This document shows, piece by piece, positions 7,267 to 15,533 of a stretch of 21,965 nucleotides of DNA. The DNA comes from Bacteriovoracaceae bacterium (GTDB lineage Bacteria > Bdellovibrionota > Bacteriovoracia > Bacteriovoracales > Bacteriovoracaceae), in contig JAGOVR010000013.1 of assembly GCA_018060635.1 (NCBI GenBank), positions 1 to 21,965 on the forward strand, in the 5' to 3' direction. The translations under genes were made by a program, and so were the position numbers. Each line of letters begins with the position of its first letter. The first letter of the stretch is position 1. The notes under the pieces were generated by a model, which did not search any database, had not been told where the DNA came from, and was given only the letters and a program-made list of their open reading frames with translations.

Positions 7267-7299
7267 GTAGATGGGCTACGGGGATACAAGACATTATAG

Positions 7300-7318
7300 A
7301 TTTTTCCTGCGGAAAAAT
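7300..7318. repeat. 8-bp inverted repeat between tRNA-Leu and the rhodanese gene
   Basis: ATTTTTCC and GGAAAAAT flank TGC. No T tract follows on the plus strand, so it is not a typical terminator. It could be an operator or a weak stem for either flanking transcript. The rest of 7230-7398 contains no coding signal. Confidence 0.35.
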
Positions 7319-7398
7319 TATATTGCAATGACTATATAGCTGATTTGAATCACATTGACTATAATTTCCGTGAATTAAAAAATAAAAAGGAGACTATA

Positions 7399-7716
7399 AT
7401 GAGCCATATTTCTATCCATGATTTGCATGATGAGTTGAAAACTTTAAAAGAAGGTGAAGTGATTTTAGATGTCCGCACCCCTGCGGAATACGCTGAAAGT
7501 CACATCCCAAACAGTATTAACATTAACCATGAAAATGTACTCTCACACGTAGAGGAACTTAAAAAATATAAAAAAGTTTATATTCATTGCCGCAGAGGAG
7601 GACGCGCAACTCATGCTTTCAATGCACTTTCAAGTGCAGGACTTACAAACCTTGTTTGTGTCAGCGACGGTGGGATGGATATTTGGTGTGAATGCGACTA
7701 CCCTATCGTAAAATAA
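7399..7716 (+). CDS. Single-domain rhodanese-like sulfurtransferase
   Basis: A 105-residue rhodanese domain. The DVRTPAEYAESHIPNS block (24-39) is the family signature, and the active-site loop is HCRRGGRA with Cys64 as the persulfide-forming residue. Single-domain rhodaneses carry sulfane sulfur in the cytoplasm for thiosulfate/cyanide detoxification or sulfur relay; the acceptor here is unknown. There is no signal peptide. ATG at 7399 has AAGGAG (7387-7392) at good spacing. A frame extending 18 codons upstream to a TTG has no ribosome binding site and is less likely. It is monocistronic and convergent with queD, with only four bases between the two stop codons. Confidence 0.92.
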   Translation: MSHISIHDLHDELKTLKEGEVILDVRTPAEYAESHIPNSININHENVLSHVEELKKYKKVYIHCRRGGRATHAFNALSSAGLTNLVCVSDGGMDIWCECDYPIVK

Positions 7717-7720
7717 TTTC

Positions 7721-8158
7721 CTACATGAGAGTAGCAGTAGCGTAGCAATTAGGTGTTTCGTTTATTTGCACTCTAACCACTTTAACATCAGTGTCGTTTA
7801 AAAGTTTGGGACAAATTTCATGCAGTAAATATTGTGCCATATTTTCGGCTGTTGGATTAAAAGGTGTGACAAAAACTTCTTTGTTCACTTGAAGTTTGCG
7901 TGCCATTTCCACCGCATCTTTATCTTCAGTCCATAAAATAATGGTGTGATCCCAATTATCATTCACCCATGTTCCAATTTTATCTTTAAGAATAGAGAAA
8001 TCGATCACACGTCCTAGTGAATCCACGCTAGCAGTTTTTCCAGCGGCGGTAATTTCAATTTCATAACCATGACCATGCAGATTAGCGCACTTTCCTTCGT
8101 GACCTAAAATACGGTGGGCCCCATCAAAGCGAATTTTGCGTGTGCATGTAACTGACAT
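7721..8158 (-). CDS. queD: 6-carboxy-5,6,7,8-tetrahydropterin synthase (QueD)
   Basis: A 6-pyruvoyltetrahydropterin synthase-family enzyme of 145 residues that would convert dihydroneopterin triphosphate to 6-carboxytetrahydropterin, an early step toward queuosine. The zinc ligands H15 (in FDGAH), H28 and H30 (in LHGHG) are present. The catalytic Cys24 is in the C-x3-HGH arrangement, His71 is in WDHT, and the PTAEN motif is present. The QueD-type C-x3-H spacing favours QueD over a pterin synthase of biopterin metabolism. ATG at 8156-8158 is chosen because AAGG lies seven bases upstream; a TTG two codons earlier is possible. A near-consensus promoter lies about 35-60 bases upstream. No other queuosine gene is in the window. 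Confidence 0.92.
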   Translation of the reverse strand: MSVTCTRKIRFDGAHRILGHEGKCANLHGHGYEIEITAAGKTASVDSLGRVIDFSILKDKIGTWVNDNWDHTIILWTEDKDAVEMARKLQVNKEVFVTPFNPTAENMAQYLLHEICPKLLNDTDVKVVRVQINETPNCYATATLM

Positions 8159-8190
8159 AATCAAACCTTGTTTAAGTCGTTGAGGTGGGC

Positions 8191-8219
8191 ATCATAGATA
8201 AAATGACCCTATCTGTCAA
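8191..8219 (-). promoter_or_regulatory. Strong sigma-70-type promoter for queD
   Basis: On the minus strand TTGACA (8214-8219), a perfect -35, is followed after 17 bases by TATGAT (8191-8196), five of six for the -10. The expected start gives a short leader of about 25 bases before the queD ATG, too short for a preQ1 riboswitch. It lies in the 75-base gap after the large orphan gene. Confidence 0.7.
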
Positions 8220-8233
8220 ATTTTACTTTTTTA

Positions 8234-9958
8234 TTACTTAAATTGATCTGACAAGCAATGAGCAACACTTCTTAAAATATCCCTTTCTTTAGAAGTTAAG
8301 GAAGTTAAATATTCTTCCAAGCTAGGCTCTGCCGCTCCAATCTTTTTTATTTCTTCAAGCATTTTTTTTGCAACGTCATCAGGAAAACTTTTTAAAATTG
8401 GACTCCTTTCAATATAATCTCGTAGTTGAGAGTTTGCTTTAAGCTTGGAGCTATTGCGTTTCAAACTTCGTAAAATTCTTTTTTTAAGGTTCAAAGAATA
8501 ACCGTCATCGGCCAACAAAATATGAAAAGTGCTAAGAACATGAGGGTTAAATTGTGCGTTATTATCAACATATTCCAAAATCTCTTTAAGGTTACTTTTG
8601 TCCTCATTATCTTTTTTTAGAAAAAGAGGTAAATAATGATAAAAATAATGACTACGCTCCTCTAAATCGAAATTAAAACCTATTAAAAAAAAGGGCCGCA
8701 AAACATCTGCACTTAAAACCTCATTAAATTTATTCAAAAAAGATAATAAGTTGACAGCATTTTTTTTAAATTCTTGTTGCAGTCTTTGAGTATTTAAAGA
8801 AAAATGAATCCATTCTGACCAAACCGAAACAAATGTTAAAAGTATACTCCTCTCTCTTTCGGTAATTCCTTTTTTTGAAATCAAAACACTAAAATAAGCA
8901 AAAAAGTCATCAATAAAAGGCTCTACATTATACCCCTTGAGCCGCCTAGAAAATTTGTGTAAAGCTAGGGAGAAAATATCATCTGAGGGTGATGTAAACC
9001 ATTGTTTAAATTTTACCCATTGTTCTGGGATAGATCGTTGCTCTAACTCTATATCAATAAGTTTTTCTAGCCAACTATCCCATCGAGACTCGGCAGACAG
9101 GTCATTTGCTTGACTCTCTATATATTTTCCCATCGGAACCATTTGAACAAATAATTCCAATGGTGATTCAATACCAAAAATCTCCATAAATTCACTGTTT
9201 TTAACATCTTCTAATATTAGAGTATCTGCGACTTTCAGGTTACTAAAAAAAATTTCCCTAAAATTTGCCCTATACTCTTCTTTCATTTCTTTTTTATTTT
9301 TTATTAAAATTCCAAAAATAGACATAATAGCCTGCTGATCAGGGAGTGAGTTACCACTTATCCAATTATCATGGTAATAGCCCTCCCATAACCCCTCGTC
9401 ATCATCTTTCCAAATGGGAACCTGCATAAGTAGATTAAGGAAAAGTGTCATCTTTTTTTTAGAATTTGCTAACAATATTTGTTTGTTTTGATCCAAGCCG
9501 ATTAAGAGGCTATATTTTCGAGATAAGGCAAGTACTTTTGACTCTAAAATCTTGAAATATAAATTATGATCTTTAACACTCTTAATAAGATCATTTCGAA
9601 ATTCATCTTTTAGTAAAAAAAATTCACATGCTGCCTTAAAGACTTCTGTTTTTTCTGAATTCAGGTATTTTTCGAAATAGAAAGAAAAATCTTTAATTAC
9701 CTTTTCTTGATTTTTCTTATAATCATTCTCATCTTCGTCCGTATATCGATTTTGATCAAGAAAATGAAAGATCAAACCTAAAAAATATATTTGATCTTCT
9801 TCTTCCTTAAAGCCTATGCCTATGTTCAAAGCTAGAGAACTATTTTCAAGTATACGTGAATAAAGAAGTTGTTTTAAATTTCCCTTTTCTGTCTCAGTCA
9901 AAGACAAGCATGGAAATGTAAAAAGTAATAAGGAGAGCAATAGAAAAACTTTAAACAT
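8234..9958 (-). CDS. Large secreted orphan protein, probably helical repeats
   Basis: I do not recognise the family. The 574-residue protein begins with a clear Sec signal sequence (KVFLLLSLLLF then TFPCLSL; residues 1-19). The Cys is preceded by Pro, so it is not a good lipobox and signal peptidase I cleavage after LS is more likely. The mature part is Lys/Glu/Leu/Phe-rich, predicted almost all helical, with no further membrane span and no catalytic motif that I can see. Repeated amphipathic helices suggest a HEAT-like or similar solenoid, which is only an impression. It lies 57 bases downstream of fbaB on the same strand and could be co-transcribed. No strong ribosome binding site precedes the ATG; GGGGC and GCCCC arms in the gap could form a stem close to the start. 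Confidence 0.75.
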   Translation of the reverse strand: MFKVFLLLSLLLFTFPCLSLTETEKGNLKQLLYSRILENSSLALNIGIGFKEEEDQIYFLGLIFHFLDQNRYTDEDENDYKKNQEKVIKDFSFYFEKYLNSEKTEVFKAACEFFLLKDEFRNDLIKSVKDHNLYFKILESKVLALSRKYSLLIGLDQNKQILLANSKKKMTLFLNLLMQVPIWKDDDEGLWEGYYHDNWISGNSLPDQQAIMSIFGILIKNKKEMKEEYRANFREIFFSNLKVADTLILEDVKNSEFMEIFGIESPLELFVQMVPMGKYIESQANDLSAESRWDSWLEKLIDIELEQRSIPEQWVKFKQWFTSPSDDIFSLALHKFSRRLKGYNVEPFIDDFFAYFSVLISKKGITERERSILLTFVSVWSEWIHFSLNTQRLQQEFKKNAVNLLSFLNKFNEVLSADVLRPFFLIGFNFDLEERSHYFYHYLPLFLKKDNEDKSNLKEILEYVDNNAQFNPHVLSTFHILLADDGYSLNLKKRILRSLKRNSSKLKANSQLRDYIERSPILKSFPDDVAKKMLEEIKKIGAAEPSLEEYLTSLTSKERDILRSVAHCLSDQFK

Positions 9959-10015
9959 AGGGGCTTATACCGCAAACTAAAGAAGCAGGGAATGCCCCTT
10001 GTAATATTTACAGGA

Positions 10016-11071
10016 CTAAGCAATAGTCACATCTTTACAAAGATACACATCTTGAATGGCATTAAGGATCGCCACACCTTCTTTCATAGGTCTTTGGAAG
10101 GCCTTGCGCCCAGAAATAAGTCCCATACCACCAGCGCGTTTGTTGATAACCGCCGTTTTAACTGCTTCCATCAAATCACTCTCTCCTGCTGAAGCACCAC
10201 CTGAATTAATAAGCCCTGCTCGTCCCATATAACAGTTGGCCACTTGGTAGCGAGTCAGATCAATAGGATGATCAGAAGATAATTCCGAGTAAACTTTAGC
10301 GTGAGTTTTTCCAAATTTGAGGGCATTGTAGCCGCCGTTATTTTCTGGCATTTTCTGTTTGATAATATCCGCTTTAATCGTGACACCTAAATGATTGGCC
10401 TGTCCCGTAAGGTCAGTTGAAAGATGATAATCTTTGTCACTCGTTTTAAAAGCAGGATTGCGCAGATAACACCAAAGAATAGTCACCATGCCTAGTTCAT
10501 GAGCGTAAGCAAAAGCTTCACTCACTTCCTGAATTTGGCGAGGAGATTCCTCTGAACCAAAATAAATAGTAGCACCCACTGCTTTGGCCCCCATATCCCA
10601 AGCCGTTTTCACTTTTCCAAACATGATTTGATCATATTTATTAGGATAAGATAAAAATTCGTTATGATTAATTTTTACAATGAAAGGAATTTTGTGAGCA
10701 TACTTGCGCGCACAACTGGCCAAGACTCCAAAGGTAGAGGCAACCGCATTACATCCCCCTTCAATAGCTAGTTTTACAATATTTTCTGGATCAAAATAAA
10801 TTGGGTTCGGTGCGAAAGAGGCCCCTGCTGAATGCTCAATTCCTTGGTCTACAGGAAGAATGGAAACATAGCCTGTCCCCCCCAATCTTCCATGAGTTAA
10901 AAGTGATTCAAAATTATTGAGAACTTGAGGGTGACGATCTGAGTCTTTAAAAATCTTAGTCACAAAGTCAGAAGAAGGAAGATGTAATTGCTCTTTTGCA
11001 ATCGTTTTACATTTATGGCTTAATAAATTTTCGCCATGAACACCTAAGATTTCTTGAATTTTTGTAAACAT
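10016..11071 (-). CDS. fbaB: Class I fructose-bisphosphate aldolase, FbaB type
   Basis: A 351-residue DhnA/FbaB-family aldolase that reversibly cleaves fructose 1,6-bisphosphate to glyceraldehyde 3-phosphate and dihydroxyacetone phosphate through a Schiff base, in cytoplasmic glycolysis or gluconeogenesis. It aligns along its whole length with Escherichia coli FbaB from memory (350 residues). Matching blocks include SILPVDQGIEHSAGASFA (70-87), GATIYFGSEES (166-176), DLTGQANHLG and RAGGMGLISGRKAFQ. The Schiff-base lysine should be in ADIIKQKM (K238 or K240). The ATG follows GAGGGAG at ideal spacing. It is divergent from phoB across 77 bases, with a large secreted orphan gene 57 bases downstream. 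Confidence 0.95.
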   Translation of the reverse strand: MFTKIQEILGVHGENLLSHKCKTIAKEQLHLPSSDFVTKIFKDSDRHPQVLNNFESLLTHGRLGGTGYVSILPVDQGIEHSAGASFAPNPIYFDPENIVKLAIEGGCNAVASTFGVLASCARKYAHKIPFIVKINHNEFLSYPNKYDQIMFGKVKTAWDMGAKAVGATIYFGSEESPRQIQEVSEAFAYAHELGMVTILWCYLRNPAFKTSDKDYHLSTDLTGQANHLGVTIKADIIKQKMPENNGGYNALKFGKTHAKVYSELSSDHPIDLTRYQVANCYMGRAGLINSGGASAGESDLMEAVKTAVINKRAGGMGLISGRKAFQRPMKEGVAILNAIQDVYLCKDVTIA

Positions 11072-11148
11072 AAAAAAACTCCCTCATTTTTAATCAAAAT
11101 CTAACACAAGTATGTTACAAGAAATAAATTACTTTGCGAAGGAATTCT

Positions 11149-11841
11149 ATGTCAGAACTCATACATATTATTGAAGATGATGAAGACATCCAAGAACTCT
11201 TATCTTTTAATCTTATAAAAGCTGGTTATCATGTGCAAATTTCTTCTGATGGTGTAGCTGGTCTTAAAAAGATTAAAGAATATCCACCGCAACTAGTCCT
11301 CTTGGATCTCATGCTTCCTCTCATGGATGGACTCGAAGTTTGTCACGCCCTTAAAAGCTCCGCTCAAACTAAAAATATTTCTATTATTATGTTAACGGCC
11401 AAAGGCTCAGAAGAAGATATTGTAAAAGGATTAGAACTAGGTGCTGATGACTATGTTACTAAGCCTTTTAATCCCAAAGTTCTTCTCGCCAGAGTACAGG
11501 CCCTCCTTCGTCGAAATACCAACTCTACATCCAATCAAAATATTATAGAAATTCACGCTCTTAAAATTAACCAAGGAAAACGAGAGATTTTTTTAGACGG
11601 AATACTCCTTAACCTTACTTTTAGTGAATTTGCGATCCTTTCTCTTCTTTGTAAAAGGCCAGGATGGGTTTTTACCAGAGGACAAATTGTGGCGGGCATT
11701 AGGGGGCATGGCTATTCCGTCACAGAACGCGCTATCGATGTACAAATTGTAGGACTTAGAAAAAAATTAGGAATCCATGAAAATTATATTGAAACCATCC
11801 GTGGAGTTGGTTATCGCTTCATGGATACCCAAGCTACTTGA
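11149..11841 (+). CDS. phoB: Phosphate regulon response regulator PhoB
   Basis: An OmpR/PhoB-family response regulator of 230 residues. The receiver domain (about 4-118) has the acidic pocket E9/D10/D11, phospho-acceptor D53 in LLDLMLP, T83 and K105 in YVTKPF. A winged-helix DNA-binding domain fills about 135-228, with LTFSEFAILSLL and AIDVQIVGLRKKLG before the ETIRGVGYRF wing. ATG at 11149 is chosen: GAAGGA (11138-11143) precedes it and the protein then begins MSELIHIIEDDED. A TTG 15 bases earlier is less likely. It is followed after 31 bases by the kinase gene and then the pst operon, which identifies it as PhoB rather than another OmpR-family member. It would bind the repeat upstream of pstS. 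Confidence 0.94.
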   Translation: MSELIHIIEDDEDIQELLSFNLIKAGYHVQISSDGVAGLKKIKEYPPQLVLLDLMLPLMDGLEVCHALKSSAQTKNISIIMLTAKGSEEDIVKGLELGADDYVTKPFNPKVLLARVQALLRRNTNSTSNQNIIEIHALKINQGKREIFLDGILLNLTFSEFAILSLLCKRPGWVFTRGQIVAGIRGHGYSVTERAIDVQIVGLRKKLGIHENYIETIRGVGYRFMDTQAT

Positions 11842-11872
11842 CGATGCTACTCACTCCCCTCCATCATAGCTT

Positions 11873-13648
11873 ATGACAAAAATTAAATGGCGTTTATTAA
11901 GACCGATCCTTATCGTCTTTCTTCCTTTTTTTGTGATTGCACTCATTTTACTTTCCTTGCAACACAAGCATTTTTCTATTCAAGAAAAAAAAGGACTCCT
12001 AGAAGATTTTATTACGATCCAACAAGAAACCATTCAACCTTTTTTCAGTTTAGATGCTGAGAATAGATCTGTTCTAATTAAAAAAATAAATCTCCCTGCT
12101 ACTTTTCGTCTCACTCTCATGAATGAACAAGGACAAATCTTAAATGATTCATGGGAAGAAGCTGGCATACAATCAGAAATTGATCGCCCTGAAGTTAAAA
12201 CCGCTTTATTAGGTAACCACGGTGAAGATATTCGCTACAGTCCCTTAAGAGAGCAAACCTTCCTCTACAAAGCTATCCCCGTTTTAAACAATGAAGGGTT
12301 AGTTGGCATTTTACGTGTAGGAGTTTCACTTAAAGCCTCTCAAACTTTTTTACGCCAACAAATACTGCTAACACTACTCTTTGTTTTTTTGTTTTTTGCT
12401 ACCTTGTTCATTTTATATTCTCTCATGGCAAAAAAAAGCGAAGCGCAACTTTTGATTTTAAAACAAAAGATCTCTCAGTTAAGTGAAAAAAATCGAATAA
12501 CCATACCTCCTATGCCCGAAAAAGGGCTCTTGGATTTTTATGAGGTAGGTCGAGTTTTACAAGAACAGATGACTATTTTAGATAAACGTATTTTTAATTT
12601 ACGCCAAGAAAGAGCCCAACAAGAAAAGTTTTTCTCTAGTATGAAAGATGGAGTTCTCATCATAGCTCCCGACTTACACATCCTTAAAATGAATCCTGCG
12701 GCAAAAGCTCTCTTAGGAACTTTAATTGAAGATAGCTCAGGACGTCTTCTCCACGAAGTGGTGCGTGTCGCTAAGTTACAACAAATCATGGAAGATATTT
12801 TTAAGCATAAAAAAACAGTGGATGCTGAACTTATTTTAGATGAATCCTCTGAGCTTTTTCTGCATATTCACGGCACACTTATGCAAAACGAACAAGTAGA
12901 AGGCAGTGAAAATATCTTAGGTGCCTTATTTGTTTTAAGTGATGTAACGTCTGTAAAACGATTAGAAAATTTACGCAAAGATTTTGTGGCCAACGTCTCA
13001 CATGAACTTAAAACACCTTTAACCTCTATCAAAGGTTTTGTAGAAACGCTTTTGCAAACTCCCCAATCGGATGAGCAAAACAAACGCTTTTTAGAAATTA
13101 TTTCTCGCCATACACAAAGATTAGAAGCACTCATTGAAGATCTACTGACCTTATCCAAAATAGAACAAGACACTGACCGTGGAAAAATAGCTCTTTCTAT
13201 TCATTTTTTACTCCCACTGGTACAGTCAGCTGTCACTATTTGCCAGAGCAAAGCTCAGGCTAAAAAAATAAGTATCCTTGTGGATGTTAATGAAAATTGT
13301 ATGGTCAAAGTCCATCCCTCTCTGATTGAGCAGGCCCTCATCAATTTAATAGATAATGCGATTAAATATAGTTCTAGTGAAACAACTATTCATGTTTTTA
13401 GTGTAGAAGATGAACAAGGCGTCACTATCTCCGTAAAAGATCAGGGTCATGGTATTGCGCCACAACATCTTCCTCGTCTTTTTGAAAGGTTTTATCGCAT
13501 CAGTGAATCTCGTGGAAGACATGATGGGGGGACTGGACTGGGGCTTTCCATTGTTAAACACGTTTTACAGGCCCATGGAAGTACTGTCTTTGTTGAAAGT
13601 TCTGAAAATAAAGGGAGCACTTTTTCTTTTCGTCTTAAAAAAAGTTAA
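11873..13648 (+). CDS. phoR: Phosphate regulon sensor histidine kinase PhoR
   Basis: A 591-residue membrane sensor kinase. One transmembrane helix lies at about 8-28. An extracytoplasmic region follows at 29-160, a longer loop than in E. coli PhoR but common in other bacteria, and a second helix at about 162-184. Next come a PAS domain near 250-360, HisKA with H377 in VSHELKTPL, and a HATPase domain with N495 (N-box IDNAIKY), DQGHG at 523-527 and GGTGLGLS at 552-559. It should autophosphorylate and pass phosphate to PhoB when phosphate is scarce. ATG at 11873 directly follows an in-frame stop one codon upstream, and no ribosome binding site is visible, so translation may depend on phoB. Position between phoB and pstS supports PhoR. 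Confidence 0.93.
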   Translation: MTKIKWRLLRPILIVFLPFFVIALILLSLQHKHFSIQEKKGLLEDFITIQQETIQPFFSLDAENRSVLIKKINLPATFRLTLMNEQGQILNDSWEEAGIQSEIDRPEVKTALLGNHGEDIRYSPLREQTFLYKAIPVLNNEGLVGILRVGVSLKASQTFLRQQILLTLLFVFLFFATLFILYSLMAKKSEAQLLILKQKISQLSEKNRITIPPMPEKGLLDFYEVGRVLQEQMTILDKRIFNLRQERAQQEKFFSSMKDGVLIIAPDLHILKMNPAAKALLGTLIEDSSGRLLHEVVRVAKLQQIMEDIFKHKKTVDAELILDESSELFLHIHGTLMQNEQVEGSENILGALFVLSDVTSVKRLENLRKDFVANVSHELKTPLTSIKGFVETLLQTPQSDEQNKRFLEIISRHTQRLEALIEDLLTLSKIEQDTDRGKIALSIHFLLPLVQSAVTICQSKAQAKKISILVDVNENCMVKVHPSLIEQALINLIDNAIKYSSSETTIHVFSVEDEQGVTISVKDQGHGIAPQHLPRLFERFYRISESRGRHDGGTGLGLSIVKHVLQAHGSTVFVESSENKGSTFSFRLKKS

Positions 13649-13652
13649 AGAG

Positions 13653-13674
13653 TCCTAACAAGATCCTAACAATC
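13653..13674 (+). promoter_or_regulatory. Pho box upstream of pstS
   Basis: Two adjacent 11-base units, TCCTAACAAGA (13653-13663) and TCCTAACAATC (13664-13674), share CCTAACA in exact 11-base phase. PhoB-type regulators bind tandem 11-base repeats, with CTGTCAT in E. coli and TTAACA-like units in other bacteria. A possible -10, GATACT (13679-13684), follows, and the PstS start is 37 bases after the box. The site lies between phoR and pstS, so it would let the pst genes respond to PhoB independently of phoBR. The spacing to the -10 is shorter than in E. coli, so the exact promoter is tentative. Confidence 0.7.
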
Positions 13675-13710
13675 AATTGATACTGTGCCCTAAAAAAAGA
13701 GGAGTCCCTT

Positions 13711-14634
13711 ATGAAATTATCAATGCTTTGCTTATCTCTTGTTCTGGTTTTAGGAGCTTGTACTAAAAAGAACGCAAATAAAGAAGTAACATCCGAACTT
13801 AAAGGCCAAATTGTGGTGGATGGCTCTAGTACTGTTTACCCTATTACTGAAGCCGTTGCAGAAGAATTTCGAAGAACTTATCCCGATGTAAGAGTGACTG
13901 TAGGACTTTCAGGAACAGGAGGAGGATTTAAAAAATTCTACCAAGGTGAAATTGATATTACAGATGCCTCTCGCCCTATCAAAGAAGAAGAAAAACAAAA
14001 ACTTAAAGAAAATAATATTGATTACATTGAATTAGAAGTTGCCTATGACGGCATTTCTATTGTGGTAAATCATGATAACAATTGGGTTACTGATATTACC
14101 ACTCAAGAACTTAATCAAATTTGGAAATCTGAAAGTTCAGTAAAAACATGGAAAGATGTTAGATCAACTTGGCCTAACCGTCCTATTAAACTCTATGGCC
14201 CTGGCCCAGATTCAGGAACTTTTGACTATTTTACTGAAGTTATTAACCATAAAGGGAAATCCTGTCGTTCGGATTATACAAAAAGTGAAGATGATAACGT
14301 ATTAGTCACAGGGATTAAGGGCGACAAAGATTCCTTAGGTTATTTTGGTTTTGCTTATTATAAAGAAAATGCGGCTGGTCTTAAAGTAATTCCTGTCAAT
14401 GCAGGAAAAGGACAAATAACGCCCACAGAAGAAACTATAAGAACGGGAACATATGCTCCTCTTTCTCGTCCTCTCTATGTTTATGTAAGTAAAAAATCTC
14501 TGACTCGCCCTGAAGTTTTAGCTTTCTTAAAATTTTATCTAAGTAATGTCTCTTCTTTTATTTCTCAAGTAGGTTACATCGGCTTACCTCCTGAAAAATA
14601 TCAGGAACAACTGACAAAACTTGAACAAAAATAA
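13711..14634 (+). CDS. pstS: Phosphate ABC transporter substrate-binding lipoprotein PstS
   Basis: A 307-residue phosphate-binding protein of the PstABCS importer. A lipoprotein signal (MKLSMLCLSLVLVLGAC) ends in the lipobox LGAC with C17 as the lipidated cysteine, so it is membrane-anchored rather than freely periplasmic. The mature protein has phosphate-binding blocks GSSTVYPITEA (near residue 40), LSGTGGGF and DITDASRP, with the middle GPGPDSGTFDYF loop typical of PstS. GAGGAG (13699-13704) gives a strong ribosome binding site. First gene of the pst run, five bases before pstC, and directly downstream of the Pho box. Confidence 0.95.
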   Translation: MKLSMLCLSLVLVLGACTKKNANKEVTSELKGQIVVDGSSTVYPITEAVAEEFRRTYPDVRVTVGLSGTGGGFKKFYQGEIDITDASRPIKEEEKQKLKENNIDYIELEVAYDGISIVVNHDNNWVTDITTQELNQIWKSESSVKTWKDVRSTWPNRPIKLYGPGPDSGTFDYFTEVINHKGKSCRSDYTKSEDDNVLVTGIKGDKDSLGYFGFAYYKENAAGLKVIPVNAGKGQITPTEETIRTGTYAPLSRPLYVYVSKKSLTRPEVLAFLKFYLSNVSSFISQVGYIGLPPEKYQEQLTKLEQK

Positions 14635-14639
14635 TAACG

Positions 14640-15533
14640 ATGATGTTTAAACCCTATAAAAAAAATCACTGGGGCGAAAACATGGCCGAACTTATTTTGG
14701 CCTTAAGTGCTCTTGTCACTATTTTTATTGCTCTCGGTATATTCCTCTCCTTAAGTAAAGATACTTATGAGTTTTTTAGGCTAGTTTCTTTTAAAGAATT
14801 CTTTCTCGGAACTCGCTGGGAGCCGCTTTTAGAACCAAGATCTTTTGGCGTTCTTCCTCTTATTTGTGGAACTTTTCTGATTGTCGTAGGCTCAGCTCTT
14901 TTTGCTATTCCTGTTGGGATGGCCTCTGCTATTTATCTTAGCGAATATGCTTCAGACAAAACCCGTCGTATTATCAAACCTACTCTAGAAATTTTAGCTG
15001 GAATTCCTTCTGTGGTTTATGGCTACTTTGCCCTTACTTTTATCACTCCTCTTATCAAAATTATTTTTCCTCAGACACAAACCTTTAATGCTTTAAGTGC
15101 TTCCTTGGTGGTAGGAATTATGATTCTTCCAATGGTGGCCTCTCTTTGTGATGATGCGTTCAAAGCCGTTTCACCTTCTTTAAGACAAGGAGGATATGCT
15201 ATGGGTGCCACATCGTTAGAAGTCATCACCTCTATTGTTCTTCCTGCTTCTTGGTCTCGTATTGTTTCCGCTTTTGTTCTGGCGGCTTCTCGTGCTATTG
15301 GAGAAACCATGGCCGTTACCTTAGCGGCAGGGGCCACGCCAAAGCTCACACTCAATCCTTTGGAAAGTATTCAAACCATGACAGCTTATATTGTGCAAGT
15401 AAGTTTGGGTGATACGCCTGCAGGGGGAATTGAGTTTAAAACCAGTATTGCTGTAGGAATGCTTCTTTTTATTATTACATTTCTGCTTAATTTATTAGCA
15501 CGTAAAAATTTCAAAAAGGTGAATAGCTTATGA
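14640..15533 (+). CDS. pstC: Phosphate ABC transporter permease PstC
   Basis: A 297-residue inner-membrane permease with about six transmembrane helices; the first is near residues 16-38. The ABC-coupling loop is GGYAMGATSLEVITSIVLPA, followed by RAIGETMAVTLAAG, the conserved PstC/PstA segment. Its pairing with PstA to form the channel is known for the family. The gene starts five bases after the pstS stop. An internal ATG at 14682 has a purine-rich site GGGGCGA before it, but starting there would remove the basic N-terminal segment, so 14640 is preferred. It overlaps pstA by four bases (ATGA), implying translational coupling. Confidence 0.93.
   Translation: MMFKPYKKNHWGENMAELILALSALVTIFIALGIFLSLSKDTYEFFRLVSFKEFFLGTRWEPLLEPRSFGVLPLICGTFLIVVGSALFAIPVGMASAIYLSEYASDKTRRIIKPTLEILAGIPSVVYGYFALTFITPLIKIIFPQTQTFNALSASLVVGIMILPMVASLCDDAFKAVSPSLRQGGYAMGATSLEVITSIVLPASWSRIVSAFVLAASRAIGETMAVTLAAGATPKLTLNPLESIQTMTAYIVQVSLGDTPAGGIEFKTSIAVGMLLFIITFLLNLLARKNFKKVNSL

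Noticed and set aside
7128..7331. 67-codon open frame on the plus strand across the tRNA
   Set aside because: It is the antisense translation of tRNA-Leu; the VPRKGLEPPRS type of peptide is a well-known false ORF over tRNA genes.
7721..8219. preQ1 riboswitch upstream of queD
   Set aside because: The predicted leader is only about 25 bases and shows no pseudoknot-like pattern.
11101..11119. Pho box upstream of phoB
   Set aside because: CTAACA and GTTACA are present but 13 bases apart rather than 11, and the units are dissimilar; too weak to call.
12538..13561. Minus-strand open frames inside phoR
   Set aside because: They are shadows of a strongly supported kinase gene, with no ribosome binding sites or family resemblance.
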